From Thioalkalivibrio sp. (lineage in GTDB: Bacteria; Pseudomonadota; Gammaproteobacteria; Ectothiorhodospirales; Ectothiorhodospiraceae): a DNA stretch of 26,233 nucleotides. This document shows positions 14,741 to 22,959 of this stretch, in pieces. The stretch is taken from NCBI GenBank assembly GCA_003563455.1, contig PWRV01000268.1, forward strand, positions 1 to 26,233. The letters are read 5' to 3'. The notes under the pieces were generated by a model, which saw only the letters and a list, made by a program, of their open reading frames with translations, searched no databases and was not told the DNA's origin. Within the stretch, counting starts at the first letter, position 1. The number at the start of each line of letters is the position of its first letter. The position numbers and the translations under genes are program-made.

Positions 14741-15500
14741 GTCCCCCCTCGAGCACCTCGGTCTGATCCTGATCGCACTAGTGGCCAACGGGCTGTCGGC
14801 GCTTGCCGGTGGCGGTGCGGGACTGCTCCAGCTACCGGCGCTGATCTTCCTCGGACTCCCGTTTCCGGTCGCCCTGGCCACGCACAAGATCGCCTCTGTA
14901 GCACTGGGTATCGGCGCGAGCCTCCGACACTTTAAGCAGAGTACCTTCGAGCCTCAACGTCTGATCCTGATTCTGGCCGCTGGCCTGCCCGGCGTGGTGC
15001 TCGGGGCGCTGCTGGTGCTCGAGATCCCGGCCCGTGCCGGCGAGATCGCGCTTGGCGTGCTGACCATCGGGCTTGGCTGGTATTCGTGGCGCCGGCCACA
15101 GCTCGGGCGGCACGCAGTGGTGATCAGCGGCGGCTGGACGCACGCGCTGACCGGCGCCTTCGGCCTGCTGGTGATCGGCGTATTGAACGGTTCGCTGACC
15201 TCCGGCACCGGGCTGATGGTCACCCTGTGGCTGGTTCGCTGGTACGGGCTCTCCTATACGCAGGCCGTCGCCTATACCCTGGTACTGGTCGGCCTGTTCT
15301 GGAACGGCGCTGGTGCGCTGGTGCTCGGAACCCTCGGGGAGGTGCAATGGGCGTGGCTGCCGGCCCTGCTGGTTGGCAGCCTCGTCGGGGGCTATCTCGG
15401 CGCCTCGCTGGCCCACCGCTACGGCAACGTCCTGGTAAAGCGGGCCTTCGAGACCGTTACCGTGCTGACGGGCATCGGACTGCTGCTACCCTGGCCCTGA
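14739..15500 (+). CDS. TauE/SafE family sulfite/organosulfonate exporter-like permease
   Basis: This 253-residue inner-membrane protein has about eight hydrophobic helices. The two-repeat TauE/SafE pattern shows as NGLSALAGGGAGLLQLPAL with FPVALATHKIASVALG in the first half, and VLNGSLTSGTGLMVT with GLSYTQAVAYTLVLVG in the second. Family members export sulfite, sulfonates or related small anions; in a sulfur oxidiser sulfite or thiosulfate export is plausible but unproven. The start is uncertain: ATG 14739 overlaps the divergent gene's start codon and ATG 14721 would overlap it further. Neither has a Shine-Dalgarno. It ends 9 bases from the stop of the convergent sucrose-phosphate synthase. 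Confidence 0.9.
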   Translation: MSPLEHLGLILIALVANGLSALAGGGAGLLQLPALIFLGLPFPVALATHKIASVALGIGASLRHFKQSTFEPQRLILILAAGLPGVVLGALLVLEIPARAGEIALGVLTIGLGWYSWRRPQLGRHAVVISGGWTHALTGAFGLLVIGVLNGSLTSGTGLMVTLWLVRWYGLSYTQAVAYTLVLVGLFWNGAGALVLGTLGEVQWAWLPALLVGSLVGGYLGASLAHRYGNVLVKRAFETVTVLTGIGLLLPWP

Positions 15501-15514
15501 CAGACCGTGTCAGG
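15496..15514. terminator. Hairpin containing both stop codons of convergent genes
   Basis: CCTGACA (15496-15502) pairs perfectly with TGTCAGG (15508-15514) around a 5-base loop. The TGA of the TauE gene (15498-15500) and the TCA (TGA on the minus strand) of the sucrose synthase gene (15510-15512) are the two arms. It is small but exactly placed to serve as a shared terminator. Confidence 0.45.
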
Positions 15515-17699
15515 TCCCGGAACCCTTCGCCGCCTTCGCCGGCACGTCACAGCGATTCAGCAGGTCGAAGTGCTCGACGGCCTCGAGGATGCCGCGCGCG
15601 TGCATCGCCTCGGCGAAGTGGATGCGCTCGAAGCCGCGCAGCTTGTCCAGTTCCGGGTGGTGATTGCCGACCACCACGCCGAGCAGGCGACCGCGCAGCA
15701 TGTCCTCGTCGTTCCCGGAATCACCGGCGACCAGGACCTGCTCCAGCGGGATACCCCACTTGTGGGCCACGTAACGCACCGCGAGGCCCTTCGAGGCCCG
15801 CACCGGCAGCACGTCGAGGAACATGTCGTGCGAGTGGATCACGCGGGCGTTCAGATCCGCCTGATAGAGCAGGCGTTCGATCGCCGCCACGCCCTCGAAC
15901 TTTTCCGGATCCACGAAAAAGCTGATCTTGAACCGTCGCTGATCCGCCTCCGGCTGCAGCGACAGTCCGGGCCGTTCCAGCAGCAGCTCGCGCAGCCGGT
16001 CGGGCCTCCAGCGATGACTGATGTGCTGTTCCCAGCCCTTGTCGGGCGTGGCCTCGGCTCCGTAGTGGATCTCCGCGCCGACCGAGGTAATCCAGAGATC
16101 CGGGGCCGGCACGCCGTGCCGCGCCAACGCCTCCTGGGCAGAGTCCAGCCGGCGTCCGGTGGCCACCCCGAAGGCGACTTCGGCGCGATGCTTGCGAATC
16201 CACGCGAGCAGCGCCTTCAGCGCCACCGGGTCACCGATCAGGGTATTGTCGATGTCGGTGAGCACCGCGCGATCCACGTCCGCCAGCCTCCCGGAAACCG
16301 ACCGCTGGTCGCGCCGCGCGCGCTTGACCTCGCGGCCGAGCCGCTTGATCAGCCGGACGTTGCGCGCCGCGTGGCCGTCCCAGGAATAGTGCTCGCGCAC
16401 ACCCTTCAGGCCCTGGTCCGAGAAGCGCCGCCAGAGCTGACGGTCACCGAGAATGGTCTCGATGGCTTTTGCAATCCCGGGCGGGTCCAGCGGATCGACC
16501 AGCACCCCGTTGTGGCAGCGGGACAGGATTTCCTGCGGCCCTCCGTCGTTGGTTGCGACGATGGGGGCGCCGCTGGCAGCGGCTTCGATCAGCGTGAGGC
16601 CGAACGGCTCGGTCAGCGCCGGGTTCACGAACACGCCGCGGGTGGACGCGACCAGCCGGTAGAGATCGGGCACGTCGTCGCTCTGATGGTGCTTCGGGTA
16701 GGCGACCTTGCCGTAGAGATCGAAGCGGTCGATGCGCAGCAGCAGATCCTTCAGAACCTGCCGCGCGCCCTTCTCCAGGTCGGCAATGTTGTCGCGGTTG
16801 CCGGCCACGATCAGCAGGTTCGCGTGATCACGGAGCCATTCGCTGCCGGCATAGGCGTCCACCAGCCCGCGGATGTTCTTGCGCTCGTCCGCACGCGACA
16901 GCGCCATGATCAGCGGACGGTCGGGCTTTTCCAGAAACCGGGCGATAGCCGGCCAGATCGGGGGCTTGCGCTGTCCGCGCTTCGGCGGCCGGAAGCGCGA
17001 GAGGTCGGTCCCGGGCGGGATGACCACCATGCGCGAAGGCTGGTAGTTGTCGTACACCGCGTACTGTTCGTCCACCTCCTGCTGGGTGCTGGCGATCACC
17101 CGGTGTGCGTGGGCCAGCGCCTCCTCCTCGGCCTGGATGCGCACGGAGATGTTGTAGCGGCTCTCGATGTCCGCCTCCTTCATCTTGCTGGCCAGCAACC
17201 GATCGCGCTTCACCCGGCCGAGCGAATGGCCGGTCTGCAGCATCGGCACACCCAGCAGGTTGGACAGGCGCGTCGCGACGTAACCCGAATCGGCGTAGTG
17301 TCCGTGAATCACGTCCGGCCGAAGGCCGACCTGGCGGATGTGCTCCAGCGCGTTGTCGGCATAGCAGTCGAGATGCGGCCAGAGCCTCTCCTTGTGCAGG
17401 TAGCGGCGCGGCCCGCAATCGATGCGCACGATCCGCGCGCCGTCGCCAAGGTCCTCTTCGCGTTCGGCGTAGTCGTTGGCAACCCGCGCATCGACCACGC
17501 GCCGGGTCAGCAGATCCACGCGGCCCACCTCGGGATGCCGTGCGAGGGCCCGGGCCAGCTCGACGACGTAGAGGGTCTGCCCGCCGGTGTCGGCGTCCCG
17601 TCCCAGCTCCAGATTCTGCGCTCTGATCAGCCCGTGCACGCTGACCAGTATCAGGTAAAGGCCTTCGCCGGCACGCGCTTTGCTTTGGGTCTTTTTCAT
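15510..17699 (-). CDS. Sucrose-phosphate synthase with fused HAD-type sucrose phosphatase domain
   Basis: This 729-residue protein makes sucrose-6-phosphate from UDP-glucose (or another NDP-glucose) and fructose-6-phosphate. The first domain is a GT4 glycosyltransferase: HGLIRAQNLELGRDADTGGQ (22-41), GHYADSGY (133-140), TGHSLGRVK (157-164), SRADERKNI near 268 and the nucleotide-sugar motif E364-PFGLTLI-E372. From about 477 a HAD-IIB phosphatase follows, with D482 and D484 in DIDNTLIGD, K637 and GDSGNDEDM (659-667). The catalytic phosphatase residues all look intact, so the protein may run both steps to free sucrose, unlike plant SPS with a degenerate domain. ATG 17699 is preferred over a longer frame; its ribosome binding site is weak. 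Sucrose is a known compatible solute in halophilic sulfur bacteria. Sucrose synthase and fructokinase genes are not adjacent. Confidence 0.94.
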   Translation of the reverse strand: MKKTQSKARAGEGLYLILVSVHGLIRAQNLELGRDADTGGQTLYVVELARALARHPEVGRVDLLTRRVVDARVANDYAEREEDLGDGARIVRIDCGPRRYLHKERLWPHLDCYADNALEHIRQVGLRPDVIHGHYADSGYVATRLSNLLGVPMLQTGHSLGRVKRDRLLASKMKEADIESRYNISVRIQAEEEALAHAHRVIASTQQEVDEQYAVYDNYQPSRMVVIPPGTDLSRFRPPKRGQRKPPIWPAIARFLEKPDRPLIMALSRADERKNIRGLVDAYAGSEWLRDHANLLIVAGNRDNIADLEKGARQVLKDLLLRIDRFDLYGKVAYPKHHQSDDVPDLYRLVASTRGVFVNPALTEPFGLTLIEAAASGAPIVATNDGGPQEILSRCHNGVLVDPLDPPGIAKAIETILGDRQLWRRFSDQGLKGVREHYSWDGHAARNVRLIKRLGREVKRARRDQRSVSGRLADVDRAVLTDIDNTLIGDPVALKALLAWIRKHRAEVAFGVATGRRLDSAQEALARHGVPAPDLWITSVGAEIHYGAEATPDKGWEQHISHRWRPDRLRELLLERPGLSLQPEADQRRFKISFFVDPEKFEGVAAIERLLYQADLNARVIHSHDMFLDVLPVRASKGLAVRYVAHKWGIPLEQVLVAGDSGNDEDMLRGRLLGVVVGNHHPELDKLRGFERIHFAEAMHARGILEAVEHFDLLNRCDVPAKAAKGSGT

Positions 17700-17866
17700 G
17701 GTGCTGAACCATACACAAAGCGCCCCGGCTCGGCCAGATGCAGACGCAGCGCCTGCACCCCCCGCCACGCACGACCGGGCATTGCACCGGGTCCCGGGGG
17801 GTCATTTCCGTTTCCGCCCTGCGCGGAGGAATACTGCGGCCAATGCATCGACCCATCGGAGGCACC

Positions 17867-18262
17867 ATGTCCAGATCCGACGAGATATCCGAAACCGAAC
17901 TGCGCCAGAGGCTCACACCGGAGCAGTACCACATTGCCCGCGAGGGCGGGACCGAGCCTGCCTTTACCGGCGCCTATCACGCGCACAAGGCAGCCGGGCG
18001 CTATCGCTGCGTGGTCTGCGGCGCCGAGCTCTTCCACTCGTCGACCAAGTTCGATTCCGGATCCGGCTGGCCGAGTTACACGGCGCCCGCGAGCCCGGAC
18101 ATCGTCAGCGAACACAGGGATGCCAGCCACGGGATGATCCGCACCGAGGTGCGTTGCGCACGCTGTCAGTCGCACCTGGGGCATGTGTTCCCGGACGGCC
18201 CCGCGCCGACCGGCCTGCGCTACTGCATCAACTCGGCGGTCCTGGAATTCGAGCCGGACTGA
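17867..18262 (+). CDS. msrB: Peptide methionine-R-sulfoxide reductase
   Basis: MsrB reduces methionine-R-sulfoxide in oxidised proteins. The 131-residue product has the two zinc CxxC pairs (C48/C51 in CVVC, C97/C100 in CARC), the substrate motif KFDSGSGWPSY (61-71), SHLGHVFPDGP (102-112) and the catalytic C120 in RYCINSAVLEF. No signal peptide is seen, so it is cytoplasmic. ATG 17867 has GGAGG 4 bases upstream; an in-frame ATG at 17843 lacks one. It is divergent from the sucrose synthase, with a 167-base gap holding no clear promoter. Confidence 0.97.
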   Translation: MSRSDEISETELRQRLTPEQYHIAREGGTEPAFTGAYHAHKAAGRYRCVVCGAELFHSSTKFDSGSGWPSYTAPASPDIVSEHRDASHGMIRTEVRCARCQSHLGHVFPDGPAPTGLRYCINSAVLEFEPD

Positions 18263-18274
18263 ACCCCGCCACAT

Positions 18275-18372
18275 CCCCGCCCGGACGAGCGGGGGAACGT
18301 CTTCTCCCCTCTCCCGCAAGCGGGAGAGGGGCTGGGGGTGAGGGCCGGGAACGGATTCGCAAATCCGTCCCC
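18275..18372. repeat. Cluster of three intergenic palindromes
   Basis: Three hairpins sit side by side between msrB and the RND permease. They are CCCCGC/GCGGGG (18275-18280 with 18289-18294), the perfect 11-base stem at 18306-18331, and ACGGATT/AATCCGT extended by GGG/CCC (18347-18357 with 18362-18372, one mismatch). The middle unit, with its trailing GGCTGGGGGTGAGGG, is a sequence type I know as widely dispersed in proteobacterial gaps. The third resembles in style the ends of the element at 11284-11383. The gap has no gene. Confidence 0.75.
18306..18331. terminator. Strong hairpin between convergent msrB and RND permease
   Basis: CCCCTCTCCCG (18306-18316) pairs perfectly with CGGGAGAGGGG (18321-18331) around a CAAG loop. 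The 11-base GC-rich stem between two converging genes is well placed as a bidirectional terminator, although there is no T-run. Confidence 0.6.
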
Positions 18373-18390
18373 CGGGAGCATCGACGCTGC

Positions 18391-21300
18391 CTATGCGCTC
18401 CGGTCCGGGGCGACCGGGGCACCGCCCCGCTGATCGCGGTCGACATCCTCGATGCGGCCATCGAGGCCCTCGATGTAGCGTGTGGTGGCCTTCGGTGACT
18501 GCGTGCGCCGCGCGAGCAGGGTGTAGGCCGCCGGAATCACGAACAGCGTGAACAGCGTCGCGAACAATACGCCGGAGAAGATCGCGACCCCGATCACGAA
18601 ACGGGTCTCGGAACCCGGGCCCATTGCGAGGATCAGCGGGATCGAACCCGCCACGGTGGTCAGCGCGGTCATCAGTACCGGCCGCAGCCGCATGCTGGCC
18701 GCCTCGACAACCGCCCGGTTGAACTCCCGTCCGTGGTCGCGGAGCTGGTTGGCAAACTCGACGATCAGGATACCGTTCTTCGCCGCGAGCCCGATCAGCA
18801 TCACCATGCCGATCTGGCTGTAGATGTTGAGTGTCTGCCCGGTCAGGTGGAGCCCCAGCAGCGCACCCACGATCGCGAGCGGAACGGTCAGCATGATCAC
18901 GAACGGATGAATGAAGCTCTCGAACTGCGCTGCCAGCACCAGATAGACCACCAGCAGGGCCAGCAGGAAAACGAACAGCACCGCCTGCGTTCCCTCGCGC
19001 AGTTCCAGCGAATCGCCCTTGTAGTCGATGCCGGCCTCCGGCGGAAGCACCTCGGCGGCGGCCGCCTCCAGGTCGGCCAGCGCCTGCCCGAGCGTGTAGC
19101 CCTCCTGCAACCCGGCGGTCAGCGTCACCGCACGGGCGCGGTTGTAGCGCTCGAGCGACCCGGCGCCGGCCACCTCCTCGTAGCTGACCAGACTCGACAG
19201 CGGGATCAGCGCACCGCGATCCGAACGCACGTAGAGATTCGAGATGTCGCCGGGCGTGCGCCGCTGATCGGAGCGGCCCTCGACGATCACGTCGTATTCC
19301 TCGCCGCGGTCGATGAAGGTGGTGATGCTGCGCCCCCCCAGCATCACGTCCAGGGTCCGACCCACGGTCGCGAGCGAGACCCCGAGGTCGGCCGCCCGAT
19401 CCCGGTCGATGCGCACCGAGATCTGGGGCTGGGTCGGCTTGTAGTCGAGATCGAGCCGCGCAAGCCCGGGAATCTCCTCCGCGCGAGCCAGCAGGTCTTC
19501 CCCCCACTGCGCGAGGTCGTCGTAATCGGGGCCGGTGATCACGAACTGCACGGGCGGCCCGACCCGCCCCTGAGAGAGTCCCTGTCGCATGATCGCACGC
19601 GCGGTGATTCCCGGGATCTCCGCGAGCGACGCGTTGATCTCGTCCATCACCGGCCAGGCGGCGCGCTCGCGGTCGTCCCAGTGGTGCATGATCACGATCA
19701 CGAAGCCGTTGTTCACGGCCTCCGCCCCGCCAAAGCCGCGCGGCGTGCGCACCATGATGCGGCGCACGTCACCCGCCTCGGTCAGGGGCAGCAGCCGGCG
19801 CTCCACCTCGGCCATCCGTTCGCTCATGTACTCGAAGCTGGCACCCTCGGGGCCATTGACCATGATGAAGAAAGCCCCCCGGTCCTCGCGCGGCGCGAAC
19901 TCCTCGGGAATGGTATTCACCAGCCACCACACTCCGGCGAGGCTCAGCAGAAGCAGGGGCACCACGGCCCAGGCCTTCGGCAGGCTACGCTCCAGCACGG
20001 TGCCGTAACCGCGCTCGAGCGCGGCGAAGCCCCGACTGATCACACGTGCCGCCCCGGTGTCGTCGTCCCCCTTGCGCATCAGCCGCCCGGAAAGGACCGG
20101 CGCCAGGGTCAGGGCCACCAGACTCGAGAAAACCACCGCGATCGCGATCGCGAGAGCGAACTCCGTGAAGAGCTTGCCCACCGTACCGCTGAGGAAGGCA
20201 AGGGGCACGAACACGGCCACCACCACGGAGGTCGTCGCGACGATCGCGAAACCGACCTGCCGGGCGCCGCGATACGCGGCCAGCAATCCCGGCTCGCCGC
20301 GCTCGATGCGCCGGTGGATGTTCTCCAGCATCACGATCGCGTCGTCCACCACCAGCCCGATGGCCAGCACCAGCGCGAGCAGCGTCAGCAGGTTCACCGA
20401 GAAGCCGAAGGCGGCGACGCCGATGAACGTGGCGGTAATCGCGACCGGCACCGTCACCGCCGGAATCAGCGTCGCGCGCCAGCTCCCGAGGAACAGGAAG
20501 ATCACCAGCACCACGGCAATGGTGGCGATGGCCAGCGTGATGAAGACTTCCCGGATCGCGCCTTCGATGAACACCGACGAGTCGTAGGTGACCACCAGCG
20601 ACGTCCCGTCGGGCAGCTGCCCCTGCAGTTCCTCCGCCACCCGCTTCACGCCGCTGGCGACATCCAGCACGTTCGCGTTGGCCTGCCGGATGATGCCAAG
20701 GCCGACCATGTCCTCGCCGTTGCCGCGGAACTCGGTGCGCTCCGAGTCCGAACCCAGCATCACCTCGGCGACCTCGCCCAGCCGCACCAGATGCTGGTTG
20801 TCGGCCCGCTTCACGACCAGTCCCGCGAAGTCCTCCGCACTGCGGTACATGCGATCCACGCGCACCCGGAACTCCCGGTCCACCGAGTCCACCCGCCCCG
20901 CCGGCAGTTCCACGTTCTCGCGGCGCAGCGCATCCTCGATGTCGCCGACGGTCAGATTGCGTGCGGCCATTGCCTGGCGATCGAGCCAGATACGCATCGC
21001 GTAGCTGCGGGCCCCGCCGAGGCGGATCAGCGCGACCCCGTCCACCACCGATATCCGGTCCACCAGATGCCGACGCGCGTAGTCGGCAAGTTCGAGCCCG
21101 TCCATCTCGGTGCTCGAGAGGTTGAGCCAGAGGATCGGCCGCGCGTCGGCGTCGGCCTTGGTCACCTGCGGGGGATCGACCTCGTCCGGAAGCGACCGCA
21201 CGACGCGCGAGACCGCCTCGCGGATGTCGTTCGCGGCGGCGTCGATGTCCCGGTTCAGGTTGAACTCGATGGTGATGGACGAGCGCCCGTCCCGGCTGCT

Positions 21301-21546
21301 CGACTGAATGTAGCGAATACCCTCGATGCCGGCGATCCGGTCCTCCAGCCGCTGGGTGACCTCGCGCTCGATGATCTCCGCGCTCGCGCCGGGATAGTTG
21401 GTCGAGACCGTGATCACCGGTGCATCGATGTCCGGGTATTCCCGCAACGGCAGCTGCTGATAGGCAATCAGACCGAAGGTGACCAGCAGCAGGTTGAAGA
21501 CGACCGCCAGCACCGGCCGGCGGTTGGCGATGTCGGAGATGATCAC
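18391..21546 (-). CDS. RND-family efflux permease (AcrB/MexB-like, HAE1 type)
   Basis: This 1051-residue inner-membrane transporter is the usual full length for proton-driven RND pumps. It opens with NRRPVLAVVFNLLLVTFGLIA as TM1, then REYPDIDAPVITVSTNYPGA. TM4 carries the proton-relay Asp pair D401-D402 in IGLVVDDAIVMLENIHRRIE. TM10 has GLAAKNGILIVEFANQLR with the expected Lys. Large periplasmic loops lie between TM1/TM2 and TM7/TM8. The start is GTG 21546, overlapping the stop of the adaptor gene by 4 bases (GTGA), so synthesis is coupled to the adaptor. No TolC-type outer-membrane partner is in the window, so it probably uses one encoded elsewhere. Substrates cannot be predicted. Confidence 0.97.
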   Translation of the reverse strand: MIISDIANRRPVLAVVFNLLLVTFGLIAYQQLPLREYPDIDAPVITVSTNYPGASAEIIEREVTQRLEDRIAGIEGIRYIQSSSRDGRSSITIEFNLNRDIDAAANDIREAVSRVVRSLPDEVDPPQVTKADADARPILWLNLSSTEMDGLELADYARRHLVDRISVVDGVALIRLGGARSYAMRIWLDRQAMAARNLTVGDIEDALRRENVELPAGRVDSVDREFRVRVDRMYRSAEDFAGLVVKRADNQHLVRLGEVAEVMLGSDSERTEFRGNGEDMVGLGIIRQANANVLDVASGVKRVAEELQGQLPDGTSLVVTYDSSVFIEGAIREVFITLAIATIAVVLVIFLFLGSWRATLIPAVTVPVAITATFIGVAAFGFSVNLLTLLALVLAIGLVVDDAIVMLENIHRRIERGEPGLLAAYRGARQVGFAIVATTSVVVAVFVPLAFLSGTVGKLFTEFALAIAIAVVFSSLVALTLAPVLSGRLMRKGDDDTGAARVISRGFAALERGYGTVLERSLPKAWAVVPLLLLSLAGVWWLVNTIPEEFAPREDRGAFFIMVNGPEGASFEYMSERMAEVERRLLPLTEAGDVRRIMVRTPRGFGGAEAVNNGFVIVIMHHWDDRERAAWPVMDEINASLAEIPGITARAIMRQGLSQGRVGPPVQFVITGPDYDDLAQWGEDLLARAEEIPGLARLDLDYKPTQPQISVRIDRDRAADLGVSLATVGRTLDVMLGGRSITTFIDRGEEYDVIVEGRSDQRRTPGDISNLYVRSDRGALIPLSSLVSYEEVAGAGSLERYNRARAVTLTAGLQEGYTLGQALADLEAAAAEVLPPEAGIDYKGDSLELREGTQAVLFVFLLALLVVYLVLAAQFESFIHPFVIMLTVPLAIVGALLGLHLTGQTLNIYSQIGMVMLIGLAAKNGILIVEFANQLRDHGREFNRAVVEAASMRLRPVLMTALTTVAGSIPLILAMGPGSETRFVIGVAIFSGVLFATLFTLFVIPAAYTLLARRTQSPKATTRYIEGLDGRIEDVDRDQRGGAPVAPDRSA

Positions 21547-22616
21547 GCGGCGTCCCCTTCGAGCACACGCACCTCAGTGCCGTCACGGACCCGCAGAATG
21601 CCGTCATCCACCACGCGGTCGCCCGCTTCCAGGCCGTCGAGCACCTCGACCAGGCCGGGCTGGCGGCGGCCGATGGTGATCTGCTGACGCCGGACGGTGC
21701 CGTCCTCCTCGAGCACGAAGGCGAAGTGCTCGTCCGCCCTCGGTACCACCGACCCCTCCGGGACGGCCAGGCGGTCTGCCGGGTCCAGCGGGAGGCTGGT
21801 GGTCAGCATCATGCCGGGACGCAGGTCACCCTCGGGATTGTCGATCTCGGCGCGCACGGTGAAAGTCCGCGTGGCGACATCCACGCGGGTGCTGACGGCG
21901 CTGACCTCACCCGCAAAGACACGGTCCCGGAACGCCACGCTTCGGGCCTCGATGGGCATACCGCGGCGAACCGAACCGGCAAATCGTTCGGAGAGCGTGA
22001 AGTCGACCTTGATAACCGAAATGTCGTCCAGCTCTGCAATTGCGGTTCCCGGTGTGACCAGCGTGCCGGTACTGACCTGGCGCAACCCAAGGACGCCGGA
22101 GAACGGCGCCCGGATCACGCGGTCGGACAGCCGCGCCGCCACCGCCGCCAGTCGAGCCTCCGCCTCGTCCACGCGCGAGCGCTGCTGGTCCAGCTGCTGA
22201 CGCGGGACGATGTTATCGGCAACCAGACCCCGGATGCGGTTCAGCTCCCTGCGTTGCTCGGTCAGCGTGACCTGCGCCTCGCGCTGGTCAGCCAGCTCCT
22301 CCGCGGACGCCAGTCGCACCAGGATCTGGCCCGCTTCGACCTCGTCCCCGTCCCTGAAGGCGATTTCAGCGACGGTTGCGGTGACGGTCGCGGTGAGGAT
22401 CACCGACTCGTTGGCCTGCGCGGTGCCAAGTGACTCCAGTACGGTTTCGAAACGGCGAGGCTCAACCACGGCCAGCCTGACCGGAATGCGGCGATCGGCG
22501 GCGGGACCCGCCGCGGGGGCGGCGTTGCCGGCGCCGGGCTCCTGCGCCGACCAGAACCAGAGACCGCCCCCGGCGAAAATGACCACGACGAGCAATGCGA
22601 CGATCGTTTTCAGCAC
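21543..22616 (-). CDS. RND efflux periplasmic adaptor (membrane fusion protein)
   Basis: The adaptor links the RND permease to an outer-membrane channel. The 357-residue form has one N-terminal membrane anchor (residues 4-22) and no lipobox. The lipoyl half-motifs are about 72-103 and 166-200 (IRAPFSGVLGLRQVSTGTLV), split by a helical hairpin at about 104-162. Beta-barrel and membrane-proximal domains follow, with DNPEGDLRPGMMLTT and AVPEGSVV. I place the start at GTG 22616, which follows AGGGG by 6 bases and is directly before the anchor. The longer open frame upstream is low-complexity and probably untranslated. It precedes and overlaps the permease gene. Confidence 0.93.
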   Translation of the reverse strand: MLKTIVALLVVVIFAGGGLWFWSAQEPGAGNAAPAAGPAADRRIPVRLAVVEPRRFETVLESLGTAQANESVILTATVTATVAEIAFRDGDEVEAGQILVRLASAEELADQREAQVTLTEQRRELNRIRGLVADNIVPRQQLDQQRSRVDEAEARLAAVAARLSDRVIRAPFSGVLGLRQVSTGTLVTPGTAIAELDDISVIKVDFTLSERFAGSVRRGMPIEARSVAFRDRVFAGEVSAVSTRVDVATRTFTVRAEIDNPEGDLRPGMMLTTSLPLDPADRLAVPEGSVVPRADEHFAFVLEEDGTVRRQQITIGRRQPGLVEVLDGLEAGDRVVDDGILRVRDGTEVRVLEGDAA

Positions 22617-22621
22617 ACTGC

Positions 22622-22637
22622 GCCCCTGGCAAGGGGC
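22622..22637 (-). promoter_or_regulatory. Hairpin covering the adaptor ribosome binding site
   Basis: On the minus strand GCCCCT and AGGGGC form a perfect 6-base stem with a TGCC loop. The 3' arm is the AGGGG Shine-Dalgarno of the adaptor gene, and the stem ends 5 bases before the GTG start. A folded transcript would hide the ribosome binding site, so translation of the pump operon may be held low or controlled. The dyad is seen; the control is inferred. Confidence 0.4.
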
Positions 22638-22883
22638 CTGCGGTCTCGCAGATTGGATGACACGGTCTTCGACTCTCCGTCTTCCGGCATGGTGCCGCTG
22701 CTGCATGGTTCCCGGGCGGGTCGGTGGTTCGATGCGGACAACCACCCGGTCGGGCGACAACCGCCCACGCTCTGAGGGACCGCGGCAAGGCCGTTTAATT
22801 CCGAAAACGATCGGTTCAGACGCATCGGCACCTCCGGTGACCCGGGGAAATTGATGTCCGCAAGCAGGAGAGGGGAGAGAACT

Positions 22884-22907
22884 CCCGCCCCCGCTTACTG
22901 GGGCGGG
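22884..22907 (-). terminator. GC-rich hairpin downstream of gshA
   Basis: CCCGCCCC (22884-22891) and GGGGCGGG (22900-22907) pair perfectly around an 8-base loop, 53 bases after the gshA stop in the direction of transcription. No T-run follows. The flanking GCTGGGGAAGGGG resembles the dispersed repeat at 18306-18345, so this may be a diverged copy used as a terminator. Confidence 0.5.
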
Positions 22908-22959
22908 CTGGGGAAGGGGCCGCACCGCACCGAGGGACCCCGACCGCAGAAAGGGGACT

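Larger units (their letters stand above)
22617..22959 (-). other. 343-base gap between gshA and the RND operon
   Basis: No gene is visible here. Reading the minus strand away from gshA, it holds a GC-rich hairpin (22884-22907), then a short AT-rich patch (about 22793-22805, GGAATTAAACGG on the minus strand) that may be part of the RND promoter, and finally a hairpin on the adaptor ribosome binding site (22622-22637). I could not find a clean -35/-10 pair or a regulator gene next to the pump. Confidence 0.5.

Noticed and set aside
15507..18137. 876-codon plus-strand frame over the sucrose-phosphate synthase
   Set aside because: It is antisense to a gene with complete GT4 and HAD motifs and runs through the msrB start region; no domain is visible.
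18733..21687. 984-codon plus-strand open frame across the RND permease
   Set aside because: It is exactly antisense to a full-length RND gene with intact motifs; the product is a low-complexity His/Arg/Glu-rich sequence.
22617..22925. N-terminal extension of the RND adaptor by up to 103 residues
   Set aside because: The added sequence is not membrane- or signal-like, and a ribosome binding site with GTG lies directly before the membrane anchor at 22616.
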